In this document: piece by piece, positions 6,021-14,200 of the stretch
How the letters are laid out: each line of letters opens with the position of its first letter
Position numbering within the stretch: the stretch's first letter is position 1
Assembly: GCA_022013615.1 (NCBI GenBank)
Contig: JAKLQB010000652.1
Location: forward strand, 1 to 14,536
Length of the DNA: 14,536 bases
Direction: 5' to 3'
Source of the DNA: Desulfobacterales bacterium
GTDB taxonomy: Bacteria; Desulfobacterota; DSM-4660; Desulfatiglandales; Desulfatiglandaceae
Notes under the pieces: generated by a model
What the model was told of the DNA's origin: nothing
What the model saw: only the letters and a program-made list of their open reading frames with translations
The model's database searches: none
Position numbers and translations under genes: made by a program

Positions 6021-6887
6021 TTAAACCCCTTGAGTTATCTGTTTCGCTAATTCTTTCAACATGTTGTCCCATGTCGGCGGTTGATAACCAACCAGATTCC
6101 TGAATCGTTGAGAATCTAAAGATCGATCGCACAAAAATGAAGCATCTTCCTTAATTTCTATATCACTTCGCCCCAGATACTCGGACAATTTCACGAGTAA
6201 CGTATATTTATCAATTGGATCGCTTGACACATGCCATAATCCAGACATGTTAGGATAATCTGAGATAACAGAATTAATCACATTGCTCATCTCGCTAGTA
6301 GATAAGCCTGAATATATTGCCTTAGAAAAACCTTTAATCGACCCTGATTGGGCCAGAAACCACTCAATCAATCCAGATTTATGCCGTAACTCTGTACCAA
6401 AAAAACTTGTTCTTAGCGTGACAGAATGCTCATAATCACATTCACCAAGGTATTTTGTTCGCCCATAAAGTTCAACCGCGTCCGGCACCTCTGATTCTAC
6501 ATAACGTCCTTTTCCACCACTAAATACACAATCTGTACTCAAGTGAATCAGGCGAGCCCCGACACAACCGCATATCTGTGCAATTTTGTGCGGAAAAAGA
6601 GAATTGATTTCAAGCGATAAGATTTTATCCTCAGATTTTTCACGCTGCTTAATAAGACCAAGGGCATTGATAACGACATCGGGCCGAAATTTACAGAAAA
6701 TGCTTTGAACGGACGTCGAATTCATCGGTTCAAATTCATCAAACGAATTTTCTAGATTAAATAATCCAAATTCGTTATAAAATTCGATATTGTTACGAAG
6801 AGTAACCTTCAAGTCATGTTTGCTCCCCAGTTCCCGTAACAGAACATGCCCGAGCATTCCATCCCCACCCAACACGAGTATTTTCAT
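6021..6887 (-). CDS. RmlD-like sugar-nucleotide 4-ketoreductase (SDR family)
   Basis: A 288-residue short-chain reductase close in layout to dTDP-4-dehydrorhamnose reductase. The dinucleotide loop LGGDGMLG is at residues 6-13, the block LIHLSTDCVFSG at 113-124, and the catalytic YGRTK at 141-145. It is expected to reduce the 4-keto intermediate made by the next gene's dehydratase. The length matters: FnlB/WbjC/CapF reductases of the L-FucNAc pathway are about 370 residues, with a C-terminal cupin domain that epimerises at C3. Here the protein ends after the RmlD-like domain. That resembles WbvR, which gives UDP-L-RhaNAc and then, with the 2-epimerase, UDP-L-QuiNAc. The size argument rests on recalled family lengths. 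It starts 27 bases after the stop of the capsule-like transferase. Confidence 0.85.
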   Translation of the reverse strand: MKILVLGGDGMLGHVLLRELGSKHDLKVTLRNNIEFYNEFGLFNLENSFDEFEPMNSTSVQSIFCKFRPDVVINALGLIKQREKSEDKILSLEINSLFPHKIAQICGCVGARLIHLSTDCVFSGGKGRYVESEVPDAVELYGRTKYLGECDYEHSVTLRTSFFGTELRHKSGLIEWFLAQSGSIKGFSKAIYSGLSTSEMSNVINSVISDYPNMSGLWHVSSDPIDKYTLLVKLSEYLGRSDIEIKEDASFLCDRSLDSQRFRNLVGYQPPTWDNMLKELAKQITQGV

Positions 6888-6914
6888 TTCAGTATTAAAT
6901 CCAAATTACTATAT

Positions 6915-8552
6915 TTATCCATATAACGGACCTATATCCAAATAATTTCTTTTGTTTTCAATAAAAGCACAGATATTATCAATTACAGAATTATTGCCTG
7001 GAAATAATATTCTATATTCATTCAAACGAAACTTCCCGTCGCGATCAAAGAGTGGATAACTAAATGATCTCCTAAATTTAACAGCATAAGCTAATTTTTC
7101 CGCAAGCCCCACTTCCTCTTCAGTTAAATATTTACAAATCGAAGCTGTCCTCAATAATACCTCGACTTGCGAATGGCTCTCTACATCTTGGGTAAATCCT
7201 TTTTTGGCATAATAAGAATTTGCAGCAACCCATGGCCGAATACCCTTGAGAGCAAATTCAATTCCAAGTGTTGAGGTATATACCATTACTACTTCCGACA
7301 TAGCGGCGAGGGCATAACTGGAAATATCATCTGTAGGGTCAATCAAATGAATATTGGAAGGCAAGACATTAATTTTTTCTCTGATTACGTTACAGATCGG
7401 TGTATTCGTCCTCAAATTATAGGGGACCTTAAGTTCACCGGGATGTGCTCGTACCACTAAATCAAATTCGGCATTGTTTCTTGCAAAATCGATCATGGCA
7501 AAGATCCAGTCATGCATACTCTTGTATGGGCCGTTTAAACCCATTGCCGTCGAATCCCATTCCACGTTTGGGAACAAAGATACTATCCTGCTAGGGCTAC
7601 GAAGGCCCAATCGATTCCTAATTTCACTGGAGTCATCAACGACATCCGCATCGTAGTACTGATATGGCGTATTCTCACTTCTTGATTGCAAATTAAAAAA
7701 AGTCGATAAATCTTTTTTTTGTTTATCAGTTAATTCCTGACTTTTTATCTCACTCCACACATCATCTATTTTCTGATTATGCGACACTTCATTAATGGCA
7801 AGAGTTGCAGCGGTTTGCTGGGTAAAAACGTCCCATGTATAATATGGCAACTCATATTTTTTTGCTACTTCGATTGATATGCCTGATTGAATAAACTTCC
7901 CATTGGGAGTTATAATTTTCATTGGCCTTATCTTTTCAGTAATAGCTATCGTAGCATAACTTATCAATAATGCTGAATGAATACATTTACGAAATATATT
8001 TTCTTTATCACCAGCTATATCGTAAACGCCTTTAAAATAATGAATAAAATTTCTATGGGCAATTTTCCCAATATTAATACCATGATATTGCAAATTAACA
8101 AGCAACTCAATTGATTCTTCATATGCAACTCGCCTAGATTCTTCTCGAGTATGCACATCTAACATTTCACTTAATTTAAAATTATTCAATCCAAAAGCAT
8201 CCACATGCCTTTTAGTAAGACAGTAGCAACGTGAACAAGATGGCCTTTCAACTGAAACTGTTTTATATTCACAATATGGGAGCCCATCACATAAAAACAT
8301 CACAGGGCTATAGCCTCTATATCTCAAGGCAGCCGCAACAGTGTAATCAACCCATGAGTAATACCAGTGATACTGCGTATTAAATAGAATTTTTCCTAAA
8401 ATTCCCTGCGGATAACTATACGTACTCTCTGCCTGAAAACGCATCTTTTGAATCGAACTGGATTCAATTCGATCAAGGACATCTTCATCAAATATTCTTT
8501 TGACTGGCCGCAATAATGCTTTGCCCATTTCGATAAGCCTACCAAGCATCAT
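6915..8552 (-). CDS. Capsule-synthesis-like glycosyltransferase (GT-B type) with N-terminal cysteine cluster
   Basis: A 545-residue protein. The C-terminal half carries the blocks expected in capsule polysaccharide synthesis / Kdo-transferase-like GT-B enzymes: LVVRAHPGE (365-373), a predicted nucleotide-binding region PTDDISSYALAAMSEVVMVY, then TSTLGIEFALKGIRPWVAA and YYAKKGFT. It therefore probably transfers an activated sugar to a growing glycan at the cytoplasmic face of the inner membrane, though neither donor nor acceptor can be read. The N-terminal half is less familiar. It has five cysteines in a short span (C88, C94, C106, C109, C111; LCDGLPYC then PSCSRCYC), which could bind a metal or be structural. 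No signal peptide or membrane helix is evident. The chosen ATG overlaps the preceding GT4 stop as ATGA (8549-8552), with a second ATG immediately after it; an ATG at 8528 is less likely. Confidence 0.72.
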   Translation of the reverse strand: MMLGRLIEMGKALLRPVKRIFDEDVLDRIESSSIQKMRFQAESTYSYPQGILGKILFNTQYHWYYSWVDYTVAAALRYRGYSPVMFLCDGLPYCEYKTVSVERPSCSRCYCLTKRHVDAFGLNNFKLSEMLDVHTREESRRVAYEESIELLVNLQYHGINIGKIAHRNFIHYFKGVYDIAGDKENIFRKCIHSALLISYATIAITEKIRPMKIITPNGKFIQSGISIEVAKKYELPYYTWDVFTQQTAATLAINEVSHNQKIDDVWSEIKSQELTDKQKKDLSTFFNLQSRSENTPYQYYDADVVDDSSEIRNRLGLRSPSRIVSLFPNVEWDSTAMGLNGPYKSMHDWIFAMIDFARNNAEFDLVVRAHPGELKVPYNLRTNTPICNVIREKINVLPSNIHLIDPTDDISSYALAAMSEVVMVYTSTLGIEFALKGIRPWVAANSYYAKKGFTQDVESHSQVEVLLRTASICKYLTEEEVGLAEKLAYAVKFRRSFSYPLFDRDGKFRLNEYRILFPGNNSVIDNICAFIENKRNYLDIGPLYG

Positions 8553-9769
8553 TTGCCCACAACCTCAAGAAGCTTTTTTTCAAGAAAAACGACAAGTTTC
8601 TCTTTATTAAAATGAAGATTATAATATTCAGAGGCGTTTTTCCCGTATCGATCAAGTTCTTCCCTCGGAAGTTCCGACAAAAACAAAATATTTCTTGCTA
8701 GGGTTTTTGAATCGCCCGAATTTGCTATCAATCCTGCGTGCGCCTCATCAATTACCCGTTTACCCTCGCCATCAAGACATCCAACAATAGGCTTACCCGC
8801 CGCCATGTATGATTGAATTTTTCCTGGGATGGTGTAGGAAAATATTTCATTTTTTTTCAGAGTTACGAGCATAACGTCAGATTTGGAATAAAAATATGGC
8901 ATATCAGTTAATGGAAATTGGCCCATTAAGTAAACACAATTTGAAAGGCCGCGCTTAGCAACTTCGTTCTTTACCCATTCAAACTGCCTGCCGTCGCCCA
9001 CAATCACCCATTTTATTAAATGATTCGATTTAAGTTCCTCTGCAGCATCTAAAATCGTAGGGAAATCCTGCGCAGCACCGATATTCCCGGCAAAAATGAC
9101 TCGAAATCCTTGAGGCAATGACTCTACAGGTTCATTCTTGCTATGTTTTGCAACTTGATATATATCTTCCGCATAATTGGGAAAATAAACTATTTCAGCG
9201 TTAATATCTGCATATCTTGTTATCGATGGAATAAATGCCATAGACTGAACAAGTAGTAGATCGCAACGCCTATAAATGTAACCAACAAGATGACTCACTG
9301 CATTTACTATAACTTTTGACTTAACTGCACCGGTTGCAGAGATACTTTCAGGCCAAAGATCCTGTATCCATAAAACCACAGGTATTTTTTTTATTTTTTT
9401 AAACCAAATTGCAGGAAGAGCCACGGTGATGGGAGACGGCTCGTACACAAAAATAACATCATAGTTTCTCCGTACCAAGTAAAACAAAGAAACAAATGCA
9501 AAAAATACGAAAGAAAAATAATTGAGAATCAGATAAATAAACTTCCCGCTGCATCGCGGGAAAACAGGTGCTCGCACAATTTCAATACCATTATATTCAT
9601 CAAAAAACTTCTTAACTAACCCATATCCTTTAAAAAATTTTCCAGATGGATAATTTGGCTTACCAGTTAAAATGGTGATCTCGTGCCCATTTCCCTTCAG
9701 TGCACAAGCGAGATCGTTTATGCGGAAATTTTCAGGCCAAAAATATTGAGTTATCACCAATATTTTCAT
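8549..9769 (-). CDS. GT4 glycosyltransferase, WbuB-like
   Basis: A 406-residue GT-B glycosyltransferase. The N-terminus MKILVITQYFWPENFRIND, the TGKPNYPSGKFF loop and the VLWIQDLWPESI block are those of the WbuB-like GT4 subfamily. The C-terminal Rossmann domain has FAGNIGAAQDFPTILDAA, the IVGDGRQ block and YTIPGKIQSYMAAGKPIVG. In E. coli O26, WbuB is the proposed L-FucNAc transferase and sits beside fnlABC. The three-gene 2-acetamido-2,6-dideoxy-L-sugar pathway is nearby here, so this is the best candidate for transferring that sugar. Hydrophobic segments around residues 80-105 suggest membrane association. It begins 37 bases after the previous GT4 gene and overlaps the next gene as ATGA, which suggests coupled translation. 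Confidence 0.87.
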   Translation of the reverse strand: MKILVITQYFWPENFRINDLACALKGNGHEITILTGKPNYPSGKFFKGYGLVKKFFDEYNGIEIVRAPVFPRCSGKFIYLILNYFSFVFFAFVSLFYLVRRNYDVIFVYEPSPITVALPAIWFKKIKKIPVVLWIQDLWPESISATGAVKSKVIVNAVSHLVGYIYRRCDLLLVQSMAFIPSITRYADINAEIVYFPNYAEDIYQVAKHSKNEPVESLPQGFRVIFAGNIGAAQDFPTILDAAEELKSNHLIKWVIVGDGRQFEWVKNEVAKRGLSNCVYLMGQFPLTDMPYFYSKSDVMLVTLKKNEIFSYTIPGKIQSYMAAGKPIVGCLDGEGKRVIDEAHAGLIANSGDSKTLARNILFLSELPREELDRYGKNASEYYNLHFNKEKLVVFLEKKLLEVVGK

Positions 9770-9806
9770 GACATTCTAATTTTGCAATACAAACTTATTT
9801 GCAAAT

Positions 9807-10976
9807 TCATGCGACTCGCTTGCCATTAATGCATTTATTATACAATTCGGTGTATTCATTAATCCTAGTATTCATAGACAGGTTATCTTCAATGTATTGC
9901 TTTGCTTTCATTGTTTTCGACTTTGCATCTCCATAATGCTGGAAAATTTCTCCAAAACGATCTGCAAGCCCACCGATATCGTCAAAATCAACCAAATATC
10001 CAGCATCAAGTCTTTTGATGTCCTCACCAGTACCTGTATGGGATGTAACAATAATTGGCGTGCCGCATAACACGGCTTCCATTGGCGCCCAAGCGCCTTG
10101 CTCTTGCCGAGAAAGTTGGACCACAATATCTGCATCTACTAGTGCCGAGTTTTTGTGTTCACCACCAAGAAATCCTGTGAAAACCACACTATCAGAAACA
10201 TTTAGCTCCTTTGCCAACTGCTTGCATTCATCCATATGCCCATCATCAGGCCCAATAATCACAAGTCTCGCTTTTGCACCTCTCTTAACATACTCAGCAA
10301 AGCCCTTTATCAAAAAATCATTACCTTTTATGTGATGTACTCGCCCAAGAAAACTGATAACTTTTTCGTCTTCTGCAATGTTATACAGTTTCCTAAATAA
10401 ACCTCTTGGAGGCAAATGGATGTATTCATCAGTATCAAATGGTGGCGAAAGAATAGCTATTTCATCCCGTGGCAAGTCTGGATCGAGGTCCATGTATTCA
10501 TCGACACCAATCCTGGTTTCCGCGACGAGAAGGCAGGCATCCCTAAGGATTTTCCTCCCCCATATACGATCAAAAAGTTTTTTTATGAAATTTTTACGCT
10601 TGTAGTAGGGTACCGATCCATGTGCATCCATTATATATGGTATGTTAAATTTCTTACAGTAACGATAAAGAACGATATTTTGGAATGTTCTATACACATG
10701 CATATGTACTATATCGAAATTCCTTAAATTACGCTCACACCACCGGGACAACCCTGGCATGACCGAAAAACCTTCTTTATCAAAAATCGATTTTTCAACA
10801 TAAAAGTCGACCCCCTTCAACGTGCCGGCCAACTTTTCATCAAGCTTGTAATCACCCGACAAAATAGCCGGACTTAATCCGGCTTTTGCCTGAGCTTTTA
10901 CAATTTTATACATCAAATCAGATGTTCCGCCAGCAAACTTAATAGAGAAAAAGATATAGGCATGACAAATTTTCAT
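9807..10976 (-). CDS. GT4 family glycosyltransferase
   Basis: A 389-residue GT-B glycosyltransferase. The N-terminal domain has the acceptor-side glycine loop FAGGTSDLM (14-22) and FDIVHMHVYR. The C-terminal domain has ISFLGRVHHIKGNDFLIKGF, the LVIIGPDDGH block and EQGAWAPMEAVLCGTPIIV, whose two glutamates form the EX7E-type motif of retaining GT4 enzymes contacting the donor sugar. The donor and acceptor are not predictable from the sequence. Its ATG overlaps the TGA of the transketolase C-subunit (10973-10976), so its translation is probably coupled to that gene and it may use the sugar made by the aminotransferase/transketolase module. That functional link is inferred from position only. 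Confidence 0.88.
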   Translation of the reverse strand: MKICHAYIFFSIKFAGGTSDLMYKIVKAQAKAGLSPAILSGDYKLDEKLAGTLKGVDFYVEKSIFDKEGFSVMPGLSRWCERNLRNFDIVHMHVYRTFQNIVLYRYCKKFNIPYIMDAHGSVPYYKRKNFIKKLFDRIWGRKILRDACLLVAETRIGVDEYMDLDPDLPRDEIAILSPPFDTDEYIHLPPRGLFRKLYNIAEDEKVISFLGRVHHIKGNDFLIKGFAEYVKRGAKARLVIIGPDDGHMDECKQLAKELNVSDSVVFTGFLGGEHKNSALVDADIVVQLSRQEQGAWAPMEAVLCGTPIIVTSHTGTGEDIKRLDAGYLVDFDDIGGLADRFGEIFQHYGDAKSKTMKAKQYIEDNLSMNTRINEYTELYNKCINGKRVA

Positions 10977-11923
10977 TTTGCACCATTTATTATCGAATGT
11001 TTACCAATATCAATTTTAGAAATCACTAATTCTACTAGTGCTTTAGCATCCATTTTATAGTGAGATCTCAAATACTGTTGATCTCCAACAACTGACGAAT
11101 ACACATCCCTCATACCAACACGCATGAAGGCCTTGGGATACAAACCTTCCTCCATACAGTATTCAGCAACGGCGCCACCCAGCCCACCAAGAACATTATT
11201 TTCTTCCACCGTAATGATCATCGGTGTTCGCCTAACACAATCCGATATCACCTCTAAATCAAGCGGCTTGACAGTATGCATACTCACAATTCGTGATGAT
11301 ATCCCACGTGAATTCAATATGTCCGCCGCAGATAAAACTTCTTTCATAATCCCTCCTGCGACAATAAAAGAAACGTCATCCCCCTCACGTATTACATTTG
11401 CTTTGCCAAGTATAAATCCACTGGTTATTGGTTTTTCACCGCCAGTGATTTTTTCAAGCCTCAAATATCCCACTCCAGCAGTCTTAGCGAGTTGGATAGT
11501 TGCATGCTCTGTCTCTTCTTCATTACAGGGAGCAACTAGCGTTACTCCAGGCAACGAACGCATTATCGATAAATCTTCTGTTGCATGGTGTGACATTCCA
11601 AGAGGTCCGTAGCTAAAGCCAGCTCCACTACAAACAATATTGATATTAACACCGTGATAACAAGCGTCATTTCTGATCTGCTCAAGGCAACGCAATGTAG
11701 GGAAATTGCCAATAGAATAAGTGAAAACAACTTTACCCTCAAGCGCAAGACCCGTTGCGAGCCCGGTCATGTTTTGTTCGGCAACGCCAACATTGATATA
11801 CTGATCTGGAAATTGTTCGACAAAAGATTCAAAAACCCCATAGCCAAGATCTGCAGTTAACAGCATGACATTTCTGTCTTCTTGTGCCAATTTCACCAAG
11901 GATTTTAAAAAAATATTCCTCAT
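10973..11923 (-). CDS. Transketolase-like C-terminal subunit (pyrimidine-binding and C-terminal domains)
   Basis: A 316-residue protein matching the second half of transketolase or DXP synthase. The pyrimidine-binding domain has the segment YINVGVAEQNM with the expected catalytic glutamate E49, which activates thiamine diphosphate. The GPLGMSHHATEDLSIMRSLP block (about 126-145) and the transketolase C-terminal domain with VEENNVLGGLGGAVAEY follow. With the N-terminal subunit encoded just upstream it should form a thiamine-diphosphate enzyme that moves a two-carbon ketol unit or forms a related C-C bond. Split transketolases of this size occur in secondary-metabolite and polysaccharide clusters as well as in archaea. 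The start codon overlaps the N-subunit's stop as ATGA, consistent with 1:1 production, and its own stop overlaps the next GT4 start in the same way. Confidence 0.9.
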   Translation of the reverse strand: MRNIFLKSLVKLAQEDRNVMLLTADLGYGVFESFVEQFPDQYINVGVAEQNMTGLATGLALEGKVVFTYSIGNFPTLRCLEQIRNDACYHGVNINIVCSGAGFSYGPLGMSHHATEDLSIMRSLPGVTLVAPCNEEETEHATIQLAKTAGVGYLRLEKITGGEKPITSGFILGKANVIREGDDVSFIVAGGIMKEVLSAADILNSRGISSRIVSMHTVKPLDLEVISDCVRRTPMIITVEENNVLGGLGGAVAEYCMEEGLYPKAFMRVGMRDVYSSVVGDQQYLRSHYKMDAKALVELVISKIDIGKHSIINGAK

Positions 11924-12729
11924 TTTAAGTTCCCTAATTCAGCAATCGCTTGATTATATTCTTCACCTTTTGGCGACCTGTAGTGCCACAAAGGATTATT
12001 TTCCATAAATGAAACACCCTTTCCTTTAGTGGTTCTTGCAATCACGCATACAGGGCGCTCCTGGCTATCTACGGCAAAACTCAAATGTTTTTCCAGTTCA
12101 CCATGGTCATGGCCATCAATATCCCTCACATCCCAACCAAAAGCTATCAACTTATCTACAATTGGCTCCAGCCCCAATGTGTCCTCGATTGAATGAATAC
12201 TCTGTAAGTTATTGTAATCTATAATAACAACGAGATTTGTCAGATGGTGATGCGGTGCAAACAAAAAGGCCTCCCAATTGGATCCCTCATCACACTCGCC
12301 ATCACTCATCAACACAAAAACTCGATGCGATTTCTTATCGATTTTTGCAGCCAATGCCATGCCCGAGGCAACCGGAAAACCATGCCCAAGTGATCCTGTA
12401 GAAAATTCTACGCCCGGAACGCCTTTATGGGACACATGCCCACTAAGATTCGAGCCGTTTTGGTAATGCTTAACTAATTCGGACTTTGGGAAAAATCCGC
12501 ATTCAGCAAGAACTGCGTAGACACCTGCACCTGCATGTCCTTTACTTAATATAAAACGATCTCGATTACTCCATTTCGTATCATCGACTTTGTATTTCAT
12601 TATCCGCCCATAAAGGACAGCCAAAATATCCGCAATCGACAAAACTGACCCAATATGAGAGCTACTGCCTGTAGAGGTCATATTGACGGCATTAAGGCGT
12701 ATATTTCTAGCTAGATCTGTCGTATTCAT
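11920..12729 (-). CDS. Transketolase-like N-terminal subunit (thiamine-diphosphate-binding domain)
   Basis: A 269-residue protein equal to the first domain of transketolase. FILSKGHAGAGVYAVLAE is at residues 59-76 and STGSLGHGFPVASGMALAA at 110-128. The metal/thiamine-diphosphate motif is SDGECDEGSNWEA (142-154) followed by DYNN at 171-174; the usual GDG is SDG here, a variant compatible with split transketolase subunits. It pairs with the C-terminal subunit encoded next, overlapping by ATGA. Its ATG follows the aminotransferase stop by three bases, with AGGT as a ribosome site. Being inside the locus and apart from central carbon genes, it probably acts on a specialised sugar intermediate rather than in the pentose phosphate pathway; that is inference. 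Confidence 0.9.
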   Translation of the reverse strand: MNTTDLARNIRLNAVNMTSTGSSSHIGSVLSIADILAVLYGRIMKYKVDDTKWSNRDRFILSKGHAGAGVYAVLAECGFFPKSELVKHYQNGSNLSGHVSHKGVPGVEFSTGSLGHGFPVASGMALAAKIDKKSHRVFVLMSDGECDEGSNWEAFLFAPHHHLTNLVVIIDYNNLQSIHSIEDTLGLEPIVDKLIAFGWDVRDIDGHDHGELEKHLSFAVDSQERPVCVIARTTKGKGVSFMENNPLWHYRSPKGEEYNQAIAELGNLK

Positions 12730-12732
12730 AAA

Positions 12733-13860
12733 TTACCTGTAAAACCGGCGAATTTTTTCACACACATACTCTATATCGTGATCGGCAACCGACATATTTA
12801 AAGGTATCATTAGATATTTTGTGAAAAGCTCATCGGTATGTTTTAATTCTTGTGTAAAGCCAAGTTTTTTAAAACTATGAACAGGATATCCACCCCACTG
12901 AACAAGACTGCCTATACCATTATTGCGCAAATGATCGCGTAATTTATTACGATCGTCAGCTTGAATTTCATAATTCTGGAAAATATCAAAATGCCTGCCA
13001 TCAATAGTCGGCGGAGGCGGCAAAACGAGTTCATCGATACCCGACAGGTTATCATGATACATTCGTGCCATTTCACGCCTTCTTTCAATCACCACCCCAT
13101 AATGGTTTAAGCCGTAATCCAAAAAAGCTGCCTGCAAATTGTCCAACCGACTGTTCAATCCCCACACAACAACCTCACCGCTTGAATCTCGTCCATGATC
13201 TCTGAGCAAAAGCAAAGAATTGTATATGCTTTCGTCATTACAGAGAATTGCACCACCATCACCAAAACACCCAAGTACCTTTGCTGGATAGAAGCTAATA
13301 CACCCACCTACCCCAAAATTACCAGCGGAAATACCATCGAATTTTGCCCCTAGTGCTTGGGCCGAATCCTCAAAAATAAACAAGTTATTTTCATCTGCTA
13401 TTTTTTTAATTCTGTCCATTTCTGCAACTCTGCCATTCAATTGAGTTGGCATTATTGCTTTTGTTTTAGAGGTAATAGCCCCTTCAATTTTATTTACATC
13501 AATCAAACGATCATAACCAACATCAACGGGGACAGGAATTCCTCCGGCAAAATGTATCGCGCTAGCGGTTGCGACCATTGTGTGGGAAGAAATAATGACT
13601 TCATCACCTTGCTTTATACCTGCGGCCATAAGCAACATCTGAAGCGCATCAGTAGCATTGGCTACCCCGATCGCATATCGAGATCCGGCAAAACGGGCCA
13701 AGTTAGCTTCAAATGTCGAGAGCTCAGACTGCATAATAAATGCACCCCGGGAACAGACATCATCAAATATCTTCAAAAAATGCTCGCGGTGATCTTTATA
13801 AACAGAAGGGTAGTTGAAAAAAGGAACATTTCTTTGCTTGCTCTCTACTGCAGTTTCCAT
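12733..13860 (-). CDS. DegT/DnrJ/EryC1-type PLP-dependent sugar aminotransferase
   Basis: A 375-residue fold-type I aminotransferase of the DegT/DnrJ/EryC1 family. Visible features are the ANATDALQMLLMAAGI phosphate-binding segment (68-83), GDEVIISSHTMVATASAI, IFEDSAQALGA with the cofactor-ring aspartate D165, and SFYPAKVLGCFGDGGA (189-204) with the Schiff-base lysine K194. All needed catalytic residues appear present. The usual PVHLYG segment reads MPTQLNGR, a variant seen in a subset of these enzymes. It should add an amino group to a keto-sugar nucleotide or a related keto intermediate. A strong GGAGAGG ribosome site lies eight bases before the ATG, inside the end of the upstream methyltransferase fragment. 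It heads the intact gene series and is followed at once by the split transketolase. The three genes probably act on one pathway, whose product is unknown. Confidence 0.9.
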   Translation of the reverse strand: METAVESKQRNVPFFNYPSVYKDHREHFLKIFDDVCSRGAFIMQSELSTFEANLARFAGSRYAIGVANATDALQMLLMAAGIKQGDEVIISSHTMVATASAIHFAGGIPVPVDVGYDRLIDVNKIEGAITSKTKAIMPTQLNGRVAEMDRIKKIADENNLFIFEDSAQALGAKFDGISAGNFGVGGCISFYPAKVLGCFGDGGAILCNDESIYNSLLLLRDHGRDSSGEVVVWGLNSRLDNLQAAFLDYGLNHYGVVIERRREMARMYHDNLSGIDELVLPPPPTIDGRHFDIFQNYEIQADDRNKLRDHLRNNGIGSLVQWGGYPVHSFKKLGFTQELKHTDELFTKYLMIPLNMSVADHDIEYVCEKIRRFYR

Positions 13861-13863
13861 TTA

Positions 13864-14200
13864 TTAAACCTCTCCTAGTTGAGCCACACAATAAACTATT
13901 CGGTATTGGTTGTTGCAAACGTCGTTTGGCAATCGAATAAAATTTCCCCGCCAGTCACCATCCACTTCGATTTGATCTACTTCTCGCGGAAGTTCTTTTA
14001 ATCCACCAAGACTTTTATTTCTCATGGCTAGCCAAACATATTTTCCCAAAGGCAAATTTTCTATAATCTTTTTGGTAACATCGCGCAAAGCAACTTTCAT
14101 TTTTGCAATCCATGACGATTTGGCAAATTTGGGGAAGGCACCAAAAAATTCACATTTAAAACCCGCAGCGGCTAGCACTTTTTCCAGATCCGGGATAAGG
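13864..14200 (-). pseudogene. C-terminal fragment of a probable SAM-dependent methyltransferase
   Basis: The open frame continues to an ATG at 14400, but only the last ~112 residues look like real protein. DLEKVLAAAGFKCEFFGAFP is the helix-turn typically found near the C-terminus of class I methyltransferases after the catalytic core, and the chain ends RIVYCVAQLGEV. No SAM-binding motif is present: the upstream part of the frame lies antisense to TldD/PmbA coding sequence on the plus strand. The gene has therefore lost its N-terminal part at a junction near 14186-14203. The preserved end still supplies the ribosome site for the aminotransferase. The methyltransferase assignment rests on remembered C-terminal patterns and is moderate to weak; the truncation is better supported. 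Confidence 0.5.

Noticed and set aside
11124..11612. A 162-codon plus-strand open frame
   Set aside because: Antisense to the transketolase C-subunit; its low-complexity S/P/T-rich translation is a shadow effect.
13357..13878. A 173-codon plus-strand open frame
   Set aside because: Antisense to the aminotransferase, whose catalytic motifs are intact.
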